Positions 35,087 to 44,259 of a stretch of 64,000 nt of DNA are shown here, piece after piece. Numbering within the stretch: position 1 is the first letter of the stretch; every line of letters starts with the position of its first letter. The notes under the pieces are model-generated. The model was given only the letters and a program-made list of their open reading frames with translations. It was not told the origin of the DNA and made no database searches. The position numbers and the translations under genes are program-made. The stretch comes from Chitinophagaceae bacterium (GTDB lineage: Bacteria; Bacteroidota; Bacteroidia; Chitinophagales; Chitinophagaceae): contig CANFHA010000008.1 in the NCBI GenBank assembly GCA_947446645.1, positions 180,962 through 244,961 of the forward strand, written 5' to 3'.

Positions 35087-37450
35087 CTAAAACGTATATC
35101 TGAACAGTGGCACCGGGAAGAAGCCCTGCTGATAATTGTTCACTATACGCCCCTTGCGCGAATCATAGGTTTGGTTAAACACATTTTTATGATTGGTGAT
35201 ATTTTCAAGGTCTATTGAGAATTCCAGCGTACTCTTCCTGAACTCTCTGCGATACGTAAGTTTTACATCGGTCCTGAAATAGGCCGATTGCCGTACAGAA
35301 AAAGCCAGGTTGTCCATCAGTACTTCCGTGCCTGCCAGTTGTGACGCCAACGGGTTTATGGGCGTAAGATATTTTCCGCCTATCATCGACGCCTTTGCAT
35401 TCAGCGCAAAAATGCTGTTTTTACTCAGTCTGAATTCTTTACCGGCGAGCACATTTGCGACATAACCGGTATTAAAGGCCGTATTTCGCTCCACACCATC
35501 ACTTCCCCTATACTTTGAGTTTACCAGCGAACCTGTCACCAGGAAGTAAAAGCCCTTGCTCAGGAAGTGTTCGATGGTCAGCTCCGCACCAAGGTTGCGC
35601 CCGGTTCCCTTACTTAGCAGGCTGTCATTATTATCGAGTCCAAAGTCCGCGCCTGAGTTTAATGCGGAGTAAGAGGAAGCCATTTCTGTTACAGGCACTT
35701 TGCTTATATACTGGCAGTAGCCTTCTATCTTCACGCGCATATTTTTTGAAAGGTTCAGGTCATATTCGGCCACCAGGTGCTGGCTTTGTGTAAAGCCCAG
35801 GTTTTTGTTAGTGTAGGCCACCCCGGTTGCCCTTGGCGTCTGTATAAAATAAGTGTATACATTTTGCGCCTGGCTGTGCCAGCCATACCCCAGGCTGAAA
35901 GCATTGCGCGCATCGGGTGCGTAGCGGAAGGCGGCGCGTGGCTCTGCAGAAAAGCTCTTATTAATGTCGAGCAGCTGAAAATGCATACCACCCACAAAAG
36001 ACAAGCTCTTGTTGAACCGGTGTTTCCACTGCACATAAGCCTGCTCCAGGCCCATGTTGCCAGTTTGGTCTTCATATACCTGGTCCGGCATACCCGGTAT
36101 CATCTTGGTATAGTTGGTACTGTAGTTTGTATTTTCATAAGACACTCCCGCCTGCAGATTATTTTTAGAACTGAATTTGTGCAGGTACGACCATTGCAGC
36201 GACAACTTACCAGTCTTGAACAGTGCATACTGATTGGGGTATACCGTTCCATCTCTATCGCTGATGGAATCTGTCGTGTAATGCTGATACGTAGTGCAAT
36301 AACCCAGTATGAAGCGGGTCGACGATTTTTCCGACAACTGCTGGTCGTATGCCAGGCCAGTAATGGAAGTAATGAACTTACTTCTCTGATCCCTGAATGG
36401 ATCACCACCATACAGGTCGGGCTTAGTAGTGTCTATATCCTTCCCTAAAAAGTTTACCCTGCTGTCACCGGCAATGCCAAAGAGAGATAGCTTGCCCCTC
36501 TTGCCCAGTTTCGTCACTACTTTATAGTTCACATCTTCATACACAGGCACAGCTGTGCCCGTACCCAGGTTCAGCCCCAGCGCCTTAAAAACGGCCAGCG
36601 TACTGTATCTGAAATTGACGAGGTAGGATGTGCCGCTGTTCTTACCTATGGGCCCCTCAGCTCCACCTTCAAAACCATTGAACCCGATCTGCGCTACATA
36701 CTCCGGTTTATCATGATTGCCATCGCGCAGCTTCATATCAAACACACCAGCCAGTGCATTGCCATACTGTGCAGGAAAGGCACCGGTGAAAAAATCTGAC
36801 TTATCAATATTATTGCTGTTCAGCATGCTCACAGGTCCGCCTGTGCTGTTAATGGTGCCAAAGTGATTAGGGTTAGGGGCATTCATGCCCTCTATCTGCC
36901 ATAGCATGCCGGTAGGCGAGTTGCCCCTTACCACTATATCATTGCGGCTGTCGTTGCCGGATACAACTCCTGCATAATTCGCGGCCATTCTCGATGGGTC
37001 ACCCAGCGCGCCGGCATACCGGTTGGTCTCATCCACATTAAATGAGCGCGAGCTCACCAGCGCCATATCGTTTATGGTTTTATCCTTGTCCCGCCGCCTG
37101 TCGTAAGAGAACACCACTTCTTTCATGCTACGTACCGCTTCCTGCATCGCTATATTCAGGTTCACCTCTTTACCGGCCGTTATCAGCAAGTCGCTTATCG
37201 TCCTGTCCTCATAGGATATATAAGTGATCTTCAGGGTCTGCCTGCCCAATGGCACACCTGCCAGCGCGAAGTGTCCATTAGCATCAGTTACCGTTCCCAG
37301 CGCAGGTGACGAATTCACCACAGCTACTACTACACCTGTCAGTGGCGCCTTAGATGCGTCATCGTATATATTGCCAGTAATGGTCTGTGTTTGCGCAAAA
37401 CCCGACGAGGTCAGCAAAAAAGAGAAAAGAAATAGGAATAGACTTTTCAT
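35087..37450 (-). CDS. TonB-dependent outer membrane receptor
   Basis: A 787-residue outer membrane receptor. The signal peptide is SLFLFLFSFLLTSSGFAQ. Residues about 24-110 form a carboxypeptidase-like regulatory domain (ITGNIYDDASKAPLTGVVVA); the plug (about 110-240) has SSRSFNVDETNRYAGALGD and NDIVVRGNSPTGMLWQIEG, and the rest is a barrel ending in a C-terminal Phe (PVPLFRYTF). No SusD-like gene is adjacent, so the ligand is unknown; siderophore, cobalamin or peptide are possible. It lies downstream of a Crp-type regulator but about 100 bp away. Confidence 0.92.
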   Translation of the reverse strand: MKSLFLFLFSFLLTSSGFAQTQTITGNIYDDASKAPLTGVVVAVVNSSPALGTVTDANGHFALAGVPLGRQTLKITYISYEDRTISDLLITAGKEVNLNIAMQEAVRSMKEVVFSYDRRRDKDKTINDMALVSSRSFNVDETNRYAGALGDPSRMAANYAGVVSGNDSRNDIVVRGNSPTGMLWQIEGMNAPNPNHFGTINSTGGPVSMLNSNNIDKSDFFTGAFPAQYGNALAGVFDMKLRDGNHDKPEYVAQIGFNGFEGGAEGPIGKNSGTSYLVNFRYSTLAVFKALGLNLGTGTAVPVYEDVNYKVVTKLGKRGKLSLFGIAGDSRVNFLGKDIDTTKPDLYGGDPFRDQRSKFITSITGLAYDQQLSEKSSTRFILGYCTTYQHYTTDSISDRDGTVYPNQYALFKTGKLSLQWSYLHKFSSKNNLQAGVSYENTNYSTNYTKMIPGMPDQVYEDQTGNMGLEQAYVQWKHRFNKSLSFVGGMHFQLLDINKSFSAEPRAAFRYAPDARNAFSLGYGWHSQAQNVYTYFIQTPRATGVAYTNKNLGFTQSQHLVAEYDLNLSKNMRVKIEGYCQYISKVPVTEMASSYSALNSGADFGLDNNDSLLSKGTGRNLGAELTIEHFLSKGFYFLVTGSLVNSKYRGSDGVERNTAFNTGYVANVLAGKEFRLSKNSIFALNAKASMIGGKYLTPINPLASQLAGTEVLMDNLAFSVRQSAYFRTDVKLTYRREFRKSTLEFSIDLENITNHKNVFNQTYDSRKGRIVNNYQQGFFPVPLFRYTF

Positions 37451-37550
37451 AACTGCACTTTGTTTTAGAGCACAAATATCAAAGGTCCGTTTGTCTTTCT
37501 CCTTAACCCAAATCAAGATTTAAAGGCCGGTCTCTATTTCTTAACCCGGA

Positions 37551-38168
37551 TCAATAATTTACCGGTATCGTGCTCCGCTTCTTAGCCGCCTTAGATTTAA
37601 TGCGGCTGAAAGCCTCCGGAGTAATACCAAGATAAGATGCGATCATATACTGTGGCACCCGTTGTGTCAGCCAGGGAATTTCTGTTATCAGCCGTTCATA
37701 TCGTCCCGCTATTGTGCTCTTAGCCTCATGGTTGCTCAGGTCACACATCATCAGGAACAGGTTTTCGGCTATCATCCTGCCCAGCAGGTTAGCTTCCGGC
37801 ACACATTGATACAGCATCTGCAGGTCATCGTAGCAGGTTTCTACCAGTTCGGTATCTTCCATGGCCAGCAGGTAGGCATTTGCAGGCCGGCGTGTCAGAA
37901 AGCTCTGGTACTCCGCAGTATATTCGTTTTCGTGAGCAAACATGATGATCTTCTCCTTGCCCTCCACTGCATGAAACATGCGCACTAGGCCGTGGTTTAT
38001 AAATGATACATGGTTGCAAACCTCACCCTCACGTACCAGGTATTCTCCTTTTTTCAGCGTGCGCACAGTAAGCACACTGCTGGTAATATTCCAGCTTTCT
38101 TCTGACATAGAAGGCACCAATTGCTTGTAGTGATTTTTCAGCTGATCGAATTTTTCCATGCCTGCCAT
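37551..38168 (-). CDS. Crp/Fnr family transcriptional regulator
   Basis: A 205-residue protein with a cNMP-binding domain (about 25-120; LKKGEYLVREGEVCNHVSFINHGLVR) and a C-terminal winged helix (about 155-195) with ITEIPWLTQRVPQYMIASYLGITPEAFSRIKSKAA, the Bacteroidota subtype. The ligand pocket cannot be judged by eye; many relatives do not bind cAMP. No Cys cluster for an iron-sulfur cluster is present. It lies between a TonB receptor and an EamA transporter; an adenylate cyclase gene is about 1 kb further on. Confidence 0.9.
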   Translation of the reverse strand: MAGMEKFDQLKNHYKQLVPSMSEESWNITSSVLTVRTLKKGEYLVREGEVCNHVSFINHGLVRMFHAVEGKEKIIMFAHENEYTAEYQSFLTRRPANAYLLAMEDTELVETCYDDLQMLYQCVPEANLLGRMIAENLFLMMCDLSNHEAKSTIAGRYERLITEIPWLTQRVPQYMIASYLGITPEAFSRIKSKAAKKRSTIPVNY

Positions 38169-38227
38169 AAAAACAATTTACTAACAAATTTGGCATTATT
38201 CTGCCAATTATTACGCGCTGCTGCTGG

Positions 38228-39136
38228 TTATTCCCCCGCAATATCTATTACCACCGGCTTGCGCTTATTTATATAGTACACAGCGGCTATCCCCAGTAGT
38301 CCTCCCACAATAGTGTGCGGCAATATCCGCTCGCCCAGCATACCCCACGATGATAGTGCCGCCGCCAGCGGCACCAGGAAAATAAAGCTGCTCGCTTTCT
38401 CGGCCCCCAATCTGGTAGTGCTATAAAAATAAATGGTCGTGGCCATGGTGGTAACTATCGCCGAACTGAAGATCAAATTGAGCCAGAATGCAGCATCCTT
38501 TATATGTACTGCCGCACGCATCTCAGTAAAATTGGTTAGGGGTAACAGGCAAAGCAGCGTCACCATATACTGCCACAGGCTGAAGCTGATAGAAGAACCG
38601 TGCTGCGATCCCTTGGAGGTAAATTTGCTCATGACAGCCCATGTAAGCGCGGCCAGCAGAAAGAACAGGTTGCCACCGTCAAGCAGCGACGAATTATCCC
38701 ACAGGCGCAGCAATATCGCACCGGCTATTATACCCAGCACCAGCCCGGTAGCCTCGTTGCGCGATGGTAGTTTCTTCTTTATAAAAATGTTGAGCGTATA
38801 AGCCATTATCGGGTTTAGCGTTGTCACCAGTACCCCACCCGCACCTGGCGAACCTTTCTTTAATCCCTGGAAAAACAGGAAACTATAAAACGCCAGCAAT
38901 AAGCCGGAAATGATAAAATCAGGCACTGCCTTTTTCACTATCCTGAATCCACCACCGAGCAACTGTACTACTAGCCCCATAGAGGCTACAACTATTATAT
39001 ACCGGTACACAGTAAAGTTTACCACCGTGCAGTAATGCGTCAGCACCTTGTTCGATGGCCAGCTCAGCCCCCATAAAAACATGCTGATAACTATACCTGC
39101 TACAAGGTGCTTATCTGTAACCTGTTTCCCTTTCAT
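38228..39136 (-). CDS. EamA (DMT) family transporter
   Basis: A 302-residue inner membrane protein with ten hydrophobic helices in two EamA halves (about 10-140 and 155-295). The first helix pair has MFLWGLSWPSNKVL, and a glycine-rich break in each half (FQGLKKGSPGAGGVLVTTLNP; GERILPHTIVGGLLGI) marks the fold. It probably exports or imports a small metabolite or amino acid. The ATG at 39136 is preferred over an upstream frame that adds a non-family tail. Confidence 0.9.
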   Translation of the reverse strand: MKGKQVTDKHLVAGIVISMFLWGLSWPSNKVLTHYCTVVNFTVYRYIIVVASMGLVVQLLGGGFRIVKKAVPDFIISGLLLAFYSFLFFQGLKKGSPGAGGVLVTTLNPIMAYTLNIFIKKKLPSRNEATGLVLGIIAGAILLRLWDNSSLLDGGNLFFLLAALTWAVMSKFTSKGSQHGSSISFSLWQYMVTLLCLLPLTNFTEMRAAVHIKDAAFWLNLIFSSAIVTTMATTIYFYSTTRLGAEKASSFIFLVPLAAALSSWGMLGERILPHTIVGGLLGIAAVYYINKRKPVVIDIAGE

Positions 39137-39226
39137 TTTTTTGTAGCAGAGTAATGTTGGCGATTGGTCTGCGACCGTTAAAACACACACGATAAACTGC
39201 GTCTTTGCGAGAGTATTTTCACCTCC

Positions 39227-40285
39227 TTAATCCACAAAATACATCTTCAGCTTACCCTTCTTCTTCGCTTCGATCTCGCCTCGGTAGTGGCAGTCAAATT
39301 TGTCTTTTACAAGATCGTAGGTAGTCTGCGAAATATTGATCTTTCCCGGTTCGCTGTTCTGCTCCATCCTTGCGGCAGTGTTCACCGTATCGCCCCATAT
39401 ATCGTAGGCATATTTCTTGGCTCCCACTATACCTGCTATTACACCCCCGCTGTGTATACCTATCCTCATCTGGAAGGTAGCATCACCCAGCTGGTCCTTT
39501 CTGCGCTTCATAAAGTTGCGTATGTGTATAGCAAACGCTACTGCGTCAGCAGCATGGTTGGGGTTTTTCGTAGGCAGTCCGGCCACGGCCAGGTAAGCAT
39601 CGCCTACGGTCTTTATTTTTTCTATGTTGCACTTTACCAGCAGTTCGTCAAACGCTTTGAAACATGCATGCAGCTCACCCACCAGTTGGTTTGGCGAAAA
39701 ACGCTCGGCCACGGTGGTAAAGCTTACAAAGTCTGTAATGATAACTGTTACATTGTCAAACTGTTGTGCATGGGTCATCCCCTTATCGCGTATCTCGTTA
39801 GCTACCTGCTCCGGTAAAATGTTAAGCAGCAGCTCCTCCGATTTTTTCTTTTCCTCAAGCAGCAGTTTGTTCGATTTCCGCTGCCTTTTTCCCCTGTTTA
39901 CCAGCACTATAATAATGATGATGAATACTACCAGCACACCGCCAGACACCGCACGCTCGTTAAACCTGTTACTGGCTTCCAGCTGCGTCAGCTCGGTCTG
40001 TTTCTTCATAGTGGCCAGGCGGGTTATGCCCTCGTCATTCCCACCTTGCTGATGCAGTGCCAGCGCCTTAGTAAAGTAAGTTATGGCACTATCGTAATTT
40101 TTTTGCAGGTTATACCCCAGTCCTATCTCCTCGTAGATCAATGCTCTAGGATAGATCCCCAGCTTTGGCCTAAGCAATTCCTTTTGCATGGAATCAATAA
40201 TGCCCTGCTCATCTTTCTGCGCAAAAGCATTACTACCCGTAACCAGGAGCATCAAAAAAATAATCGACCTAAACAACTGTTTCAT
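39227..40285 (-). CDS. adenylate cyclase with an N-terminal TPR and one membrane helix
   Basis: A 352-residue class III cyclase. The signal peptide (SIIFLMLLVTGSNAFAQ) and a short TPR-like segment precede a single transmembrane helix (GVLVVFIIIIIVLV). The catalytic domain has both metal aspartates (VIITDFVSFTT and KTVGDAYLAVAG). The purine-specifying residues are Lys (KIKTVGDAY) and Asp (YDIWGDTVN), the adenylyl pattern rather than the Glu/Cys pair of guanylyl cyclases. The product is thus probably cAMP. A Crp/Fnr-type regulator lies about 1 kb away on the same strand. Confidence 0.9.
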   Translation of the reverse strand: MKQLFRSIIFLMLLVTGSNAFAQKDEQGIIDSMQKELLRPKLGIYPRALIYEEIGLGYNLQKNYDSAITYFTKALALHQQGGNDEGITRLATMKKQTELTQLEASNRFNERAVSGGVLVVFIIIIIVLVNRGKRQRKSNKLLLEEKKKSEELLLNILPEQVANEIRDKGMTHAQQFDNVTVIITDFVSFTTVAERFSPNQLVGELHACFKAFDELLVKCNIEKIKTVGDAYLAVAGLPTKNPNHAADAVAFAIHIRNFMKRRKDQLGDATFQMRIGIHSGGVIAGIVGAKKYAYDIWGDTVNTAARMEQNSEPGKINISQTTYDLVKDKFDCHYRGEIEAKKKGKLKMYFVD

Positions 40286-40399
40286 GCCGCAATTTGGTAA
40301 CAAGATAAAAAACATTATTCACTTGATGCAAAAAACACGTATCGCCATTTTTCTTATTAATACCGGTTTCCAGTAGCGTTTCGCGCTAAAGGATTAACA

Positions 40400-41377
40400 T
40401 CAGTCTTTCAGAAAACCGAACTTACCGGCATTATAATCCTCAATAGCCTGCGATATTTCTTCTTTCGTATTCATCACAAACGGCCCGTAACTTACATAAG
40501 GCTCGTTTAGCGGCTCGCCACTCAGCACCAGCAGTATGCCTTTTTCTTTTGCCTTTATGTGTATCTCGCCCTTTTCATTTTTTAGTTGCACATAGTGGTT
40601 CTCATCCACATCATGCCCGTTTACTACTACCGATCCATCTATTACCAGTATCCCTGAGTTATAGTTAGCGGGCAGGCTGAAGGTAAAATCTGCATGACCA
40701 TTAAAATGTATATCATACATATTCACCGGTGAGTATGTTTTTGCTATTCCCTTTACACCCCTGTATTCGCCTGCTACCACATATATCGTACCCATGTCGT
40801 TGTGCAGGTCTATTTTAGGTTTGTGGTCATGTATTATACTCTGGTATTTGGCGGGTACCATCTTGTGCTTTTGCGGCAGGTTTATCCATAGTTGCAGCAT
40901 CTCAAAGGCGCCACCGCCTTTTATAAAGCTTTGTTCCTGGTATTCTTTGTGCAGCACACCGCCGCCTGCCGTCATCCACTGTATATCGCCCGGACCTATT
41001 ATTCCGTGGTTGCCCTTGCTGTCGTGGTGCTCCACCGCTCCTTTGTAGGCAAATGTAATGGTCTCAATACCCCTGTGTGGGTGTACTCCCACTCCGCGCG
41101 ATATTTCAGATGGCGGATAATCTACCTGCGCATTAAAATCGAGCAGGAAGAAAGGGCTCATGCGCTCTTCAAACCCCTTGCCGTTTGGAAAGAAATTCAT
41201 CACCTTAAAGCCATTGCCCACCATATGTGTGTTGGTAGGCGATAGCACACCCTCCACTCCCCTGTAGCCGGTATTCGCCAGCCGGGCTGCCGCCTTCGCA
41301 GGATTGCCAAATGCAGCCTGCACGTATGCCAGTGCAGTCGCTACTACACCTTTCTTTATAAATTCTTTCCTTTCCAT
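40400..41377 (-). CDS. pirin family protein
   Basis: A 325-residue bicupin. The start is within MERKEFIKKGVVATALAYVQ, a Tat-like or hydrophobic leader. The first cupin has the metal site GVGVHPHRGIETITF with further ligands in DSKGNHGIIGPGDIQWMTAGGGVLHKEYQ, the pirin signature; the C-terminal cupin is less conserved. Pirins have been linked to redox sensing and quercetinase activity in other organisms; the local role is not shown. It lies alone, head-to-head with the small HTH gene across a gap of about 235 bp. Confidence 0.9.
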   Translation of the reverse strand: MERKEFIKKGVVATALAYVQAAFGNPAKAAARLANTGYRGVEGVLSPTNTHMVGNGFKVMNFFPNGKGFEERMSPFFLLDFNAQVDYPPSEISRGVGVHPHRGIETITFAYKGAVEHHDSKGNHGIIGPGDIQWMTAGGGVLHKEYQEQSFIKGGGAFEMLQLWINLPQKHKMVPAKYQSIIHDHKPKIDLHNDMGTIYVVAGEYRGVKGIAKTYSPVNMYDIHFNGHADFTFSLPANYNSGILVIDGSVVVNGHDVDENHYVQLKNEKGEIHIKAKEKGILLVLSGEPLNEPYVSYGPFVMNTKEEISQAIEDYNAGKFGFLKD

Positions 41378-41611
41378 AAGCACGTGGGATTGTATTCAAA
41401 TTTAAGGAAAATAGCGTGTTGGTACATCGATTTTATCTATACATAGTTGATATGTGCTTTTTAGCCCTCTGAAAAGCTGATGAAAACCAGCTTTTCAGAC
41501 GTAACAACGTTTTATAAAAGCAGTAGATTTAGTATATAATGAAATCATAAAGGGACGAAACCTGTAGTAGTAACCTGTTTTTTTATAAACCACCCTAAAA
41601 CCATCACTACC

Positions 41612-41836
41612 ATGAACCAGATTCAAAACAATCCGGTCTCGCTATTGACTATATGCGAATTGGAAATCCTGCACTACGTAATATCCGGAAAAACATCACA
41701 GCAAATAGCCGCTCTGCTTTACATAAGCAAGCAGACAGTAGACAAGCACCGCAAAAACATGCTGAAAAAAGCCGGGGTTAAAAACTGCATGCAGCTAATT
41801 GGGAGAATAAACGAAAAAATGGCTTTTGCGCAATAA
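41612..41836 (+). CDS. small LuxR-type HTH protein
   Basis: A 74-residue protein consisting only of a GerE/LuxR DNA-binding domain (LTICELEILHYVISGKTSQQIAALLYISKQTVDKHRKNML). No receiver or sensor part is present, so it may be a stand-alone regulator or the remnant of a longer NarL-type regulator. It starts after a 227-bp intergenic stretch with no clear other feature. Confidence 0.8.
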   Translation: MNQIQNNPVSLLTICELEILHYVISGKTSQQIAALLYISKQTVDKHRKNMLKKAGVKNCMQLIGRINEKMAFAQ

Positions 41837-41954
41837 CCATATATTCTGCAACCCAGGCAGGGTTTGCAACGCATACGTCATTAATGCGCTAAACATAGTT
41901 GTTCCGGATGCCACCACTAAGGCGCGTCCGGAACAACTAACAAATCAATCTTAC

Positions 41955-42449
41955 CTACATCATTTCATCGGCGCTTGGGCCATAGCTGCCCGGAATCGGC
42001 ACATCAAGCAGGCGGAGAAAGACACCCATTTGTGCGCGGTGGTGAATGATCTGGCAGAGGGCCATGCGTATCACTTCTTCCCTTGGCCGCACGCTGATAA
42101 CATAGTCATTGTTGCGCATTGTCCAGTTGGCAGCAAGATCATCGTCTGTAGCATTTTGCAATGAGGTGCGACCCTGTTCCAGCTTTTTCTCCAAAAAATC
42201 AAGCGTCTCTGCGCGAGTGTTGACCAGTGGCGGTACAAAGGGATTGTTACCCAGGTCCAGCCCGTCTGTGGTCAGCGTAATAGTTATCCAGCCCGGCAGC
42301 TCGGCAAGGTGAGTGGCTAGTCGGCTAATGGTCATACTACGTGGGTGTGGTTGCCAGTCGAACTTACCGTCGGGTATTACGGAGAGCATTTTGCGTGTGG
42401 CGGCTGATTCCTGTTCCAGCTGTGCGAGTAACCTTTGTGTCGTTGTCAT
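41955..42449 (-). CDS. DinB family protein
   Basis: A 164-residue helical protein of the DinB superfamily. The pattern has H52-like, H138-like and H142-like metal ligands (SRLATHLAELPGW near residue 50 and LCQIIHHRAQMGVFLR near 137). The ATG at 42449 is chosen because the upstream part of the longer frame is not conserved. It lies next to a WYL regulator on the same strand; the two could form a unit, but the gap of 84 bp and their order do not prove it. Confidence 0.85.
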   Translation of the reverse strand: MTTTQRLLAQLEQESAATRKMLSVIPDGKFDWQPHPRSMTISRLATHLAELPGWITITLTTDGLDLGNNPFVPPLVNTRAETLDFLEKKLEQGRTSLQNATDDDLAANWTMRNNDYVISVRPREEVIRMALCQIIHHRAQMGVFLRLLDVPIPGSYGPSADEMM

Positions 42450-42533
42450 AAGTCTGTTTGTTTTTGATAACACAAAGGAAGACCCGGCCACTGACAGCCC
42501 TATGGCAGTCTGAAAACAGCGCAAAAAATATTT

Positions 42534-43232
42534 TTATCGCACATCAATATTATCCACTTTGAGGCCGGCAATATAATCGCTGAGCGATATGTGCGTACTC
42601 TTAAAAGGAAGACCGGTTGCCTTGAGCTGCTGTATGTGCACCACCTTAAAATCGCGGTACTCATTGCGCAGGTGACACCAGGCTATAACATGCCATGCCG
42701 CCAGGTAGAAGACGAGGCCGATCGGTTCCAGCTGTCGCTGAGTGGTGATACCGTTGTTGTTGCGATACTCCACCTCTATAATATGCCTGTGTGATATGGC
42801 AGATTGTAGTGTAGCCAGGTAGTCGAAATTGCCGGAGAAGTGTTTGGATACGCTTATTTTGATGTGGCTGGTGAGCTGATCTATCCGGTCTTTTTCGGGG
42901 CTGCGAAGTACGGACTTTACTTTATGCAACGCAGTAGTATAGTGCGCATGGATGGATTTGTCGGCCACCCCATATATGATCTTCTCCATCAGCAGCAGGG
43001 CATTGGCCTCCTCTGGCGTGAAGGAGACCGGCGGCAAGAAATAGCCCTGCACCAAGAAGTAGCCCCTGTTTTGCTCAAAGCTTATGGGTATGCCCTGCTC
43101 ACACAGCGCCTTTACATCGCGGTAAACGGTGCGCACACTGATGCCGAACTGCTCGGCGATCTTCTCTGCCGGAACATATTTCTTTGATTGCAGCATAGTA
43201 GTGATACCGAAAAGGCGGTCGATGCGGTTCAT
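42534..43232 (-). CDS. HTH and WYL domain transcriptional regulator
   Basis: A 232-residue YafY-type regulator. An N-terminal winged HTH (about 1-65; QSKKYVPAEKIAEQFGISVRTVYRDVKALCEQG) is followed by a WYL domain (about 135-205; HIIEVEYRNNNGITTQRQLEPIGLVFYLAAWHVIAWC). WYL domains bind nucleotides or DNA and often control stress or defence genes. It is upstream of the DinB-family gene on the same strand and divergent from the DUF998 gene. Confidence 0.9.
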   Translation of the reverse strand: MNRIDRLFGITTMLQSKKYVPAEKIAEQFGISVRTVYRDVKALCEQGIPISFEQNRGYFLVQGYFLPPVSFTPEEANALLLMEKIIYGVADKSIHAHYTTALHKVKSVLRSPEKDRIDQLTSHIKISVSKHFSGNFDYLATLQSAISHRHIIEVEYRNNNGITTQRQLEPIGLVFYLAAWHVIAWCHLRNEYRDFKVVHIQQLKATGLPFKSTHISLSDYIAGLKVDNIDVR

Positions 43233-43453
43233 TTGGTGTGGGCTGTTTTGTGCGAAGTTAGACCGTTGAGCAGATATATTAACGCTCCTGCAAACTGGTA
43301 CATTTCCTAAAGACGAGTTAACTCATTCACACGCATATACCAGAAGCAGCAGTGTGATTACCTGGATACGAAAATCACACTCCCGCTAAAAGTGAATATA
43401 TTTATCGTGGCATTTTCGTAGAAAATGGATAGAATTCTTAGCTGCCACAATTT

Positions 43454-44098
43454 TTGAAAAACAACAGTATCATTCGGAATACAGCGCTTGCCGGTAGCAT
43501 AGGCTCCGCACTGTTCGTTATTGTATTCACGGTGGAAGGCTTTCTGCGGCCAGGCTATAGTATGTTTTCCAACTACGTCAGTGCGCTGTCGCTGGGACCA
43601 CGGGGTTGGGTGCAGATCACTAACTTTATGGTCAGCGGCATATTTATGCTGGTATTCTCCAGGGGTGTATCCATCGTATTCAGGAATGAAAATAGATCGC
43701 AGGCCGGCCCGGTGCTGCTGGGCATTGTTTCCGCAGGTATGTTCATATCCGGCCCGTTTGTAATGGACCCCGCCGGTACGCTACCTGCACAGGCAAGCCT
43801 GCATGGGCTGGTGCACGGCATCACGGGCAGCATTGTGTTCCTCCTTTTTCCCACTAGCTGCCTGGTGTGCTACCGGGCAATGCGCACCCGGCCGCACCGG
43901 AAAGCCTTCGCAACCTGGACACTTATTATTGGTATCCTGCTCGCCACCACGCTTATTATTTTTATAAGCGCTACAAAAATTCCAGGATCACAGTTTATAG
44001 ACACCCATTGGTTTGGCGTGCTTCAGCGCTTAGTGCTTATCCCCTTTATGTTCTGGGTATTTACGTTCGCAGTAGCATTATATAAAAGACCTTGTTGA
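43454..44098 (+). CDS. DUF998 family membrane protein
   Basis: A 214-residue integral membrane protein with six hydrophobic helices. The family marks are GFLRPGYSMFSNYVSALSLGPRGWVQITNF near the first loop and a gap with FISGPFVMDP. The start is a TTG at 43454; no in-frame ATG is near, so the exact start is uncertain. Function unknown. It is 161 bp upstream of the symporter gene. Confidence 0.85.
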   Translation: MKNNSIIRNTALAGSIGSALFVIVFTVEGFLRPGYSMFSNYVSALSLGPRGWVQITNFMVSGIFMLVFSRGVSIVFRNENRSQAGPVLLGIVSAGMFISGPFVMDPAGTLPAQASLHGLVHGITGSIVFLLFPTSCLVCYRAMRTRPHRKAFATWTLIIGILLATTLIIFISATKIPGSQFIDTHWFGVLQRLVLIPFMFWVFTFAVALYKRPC

Positions 44099-44259
44099 AG
44101 AACACGGGGGATCACGTATTGAAAAAGTAATAACTGCTGCGCCTATCCTGAAGGGCATACCACTTTTTGTGTACAACATTGCAATCATAAATGTTATATG
44201 CGTGGAACTCGTAAAAAAATATTTGATCAACTACCGGCAAAGTGTTTTTATTTTACAGT

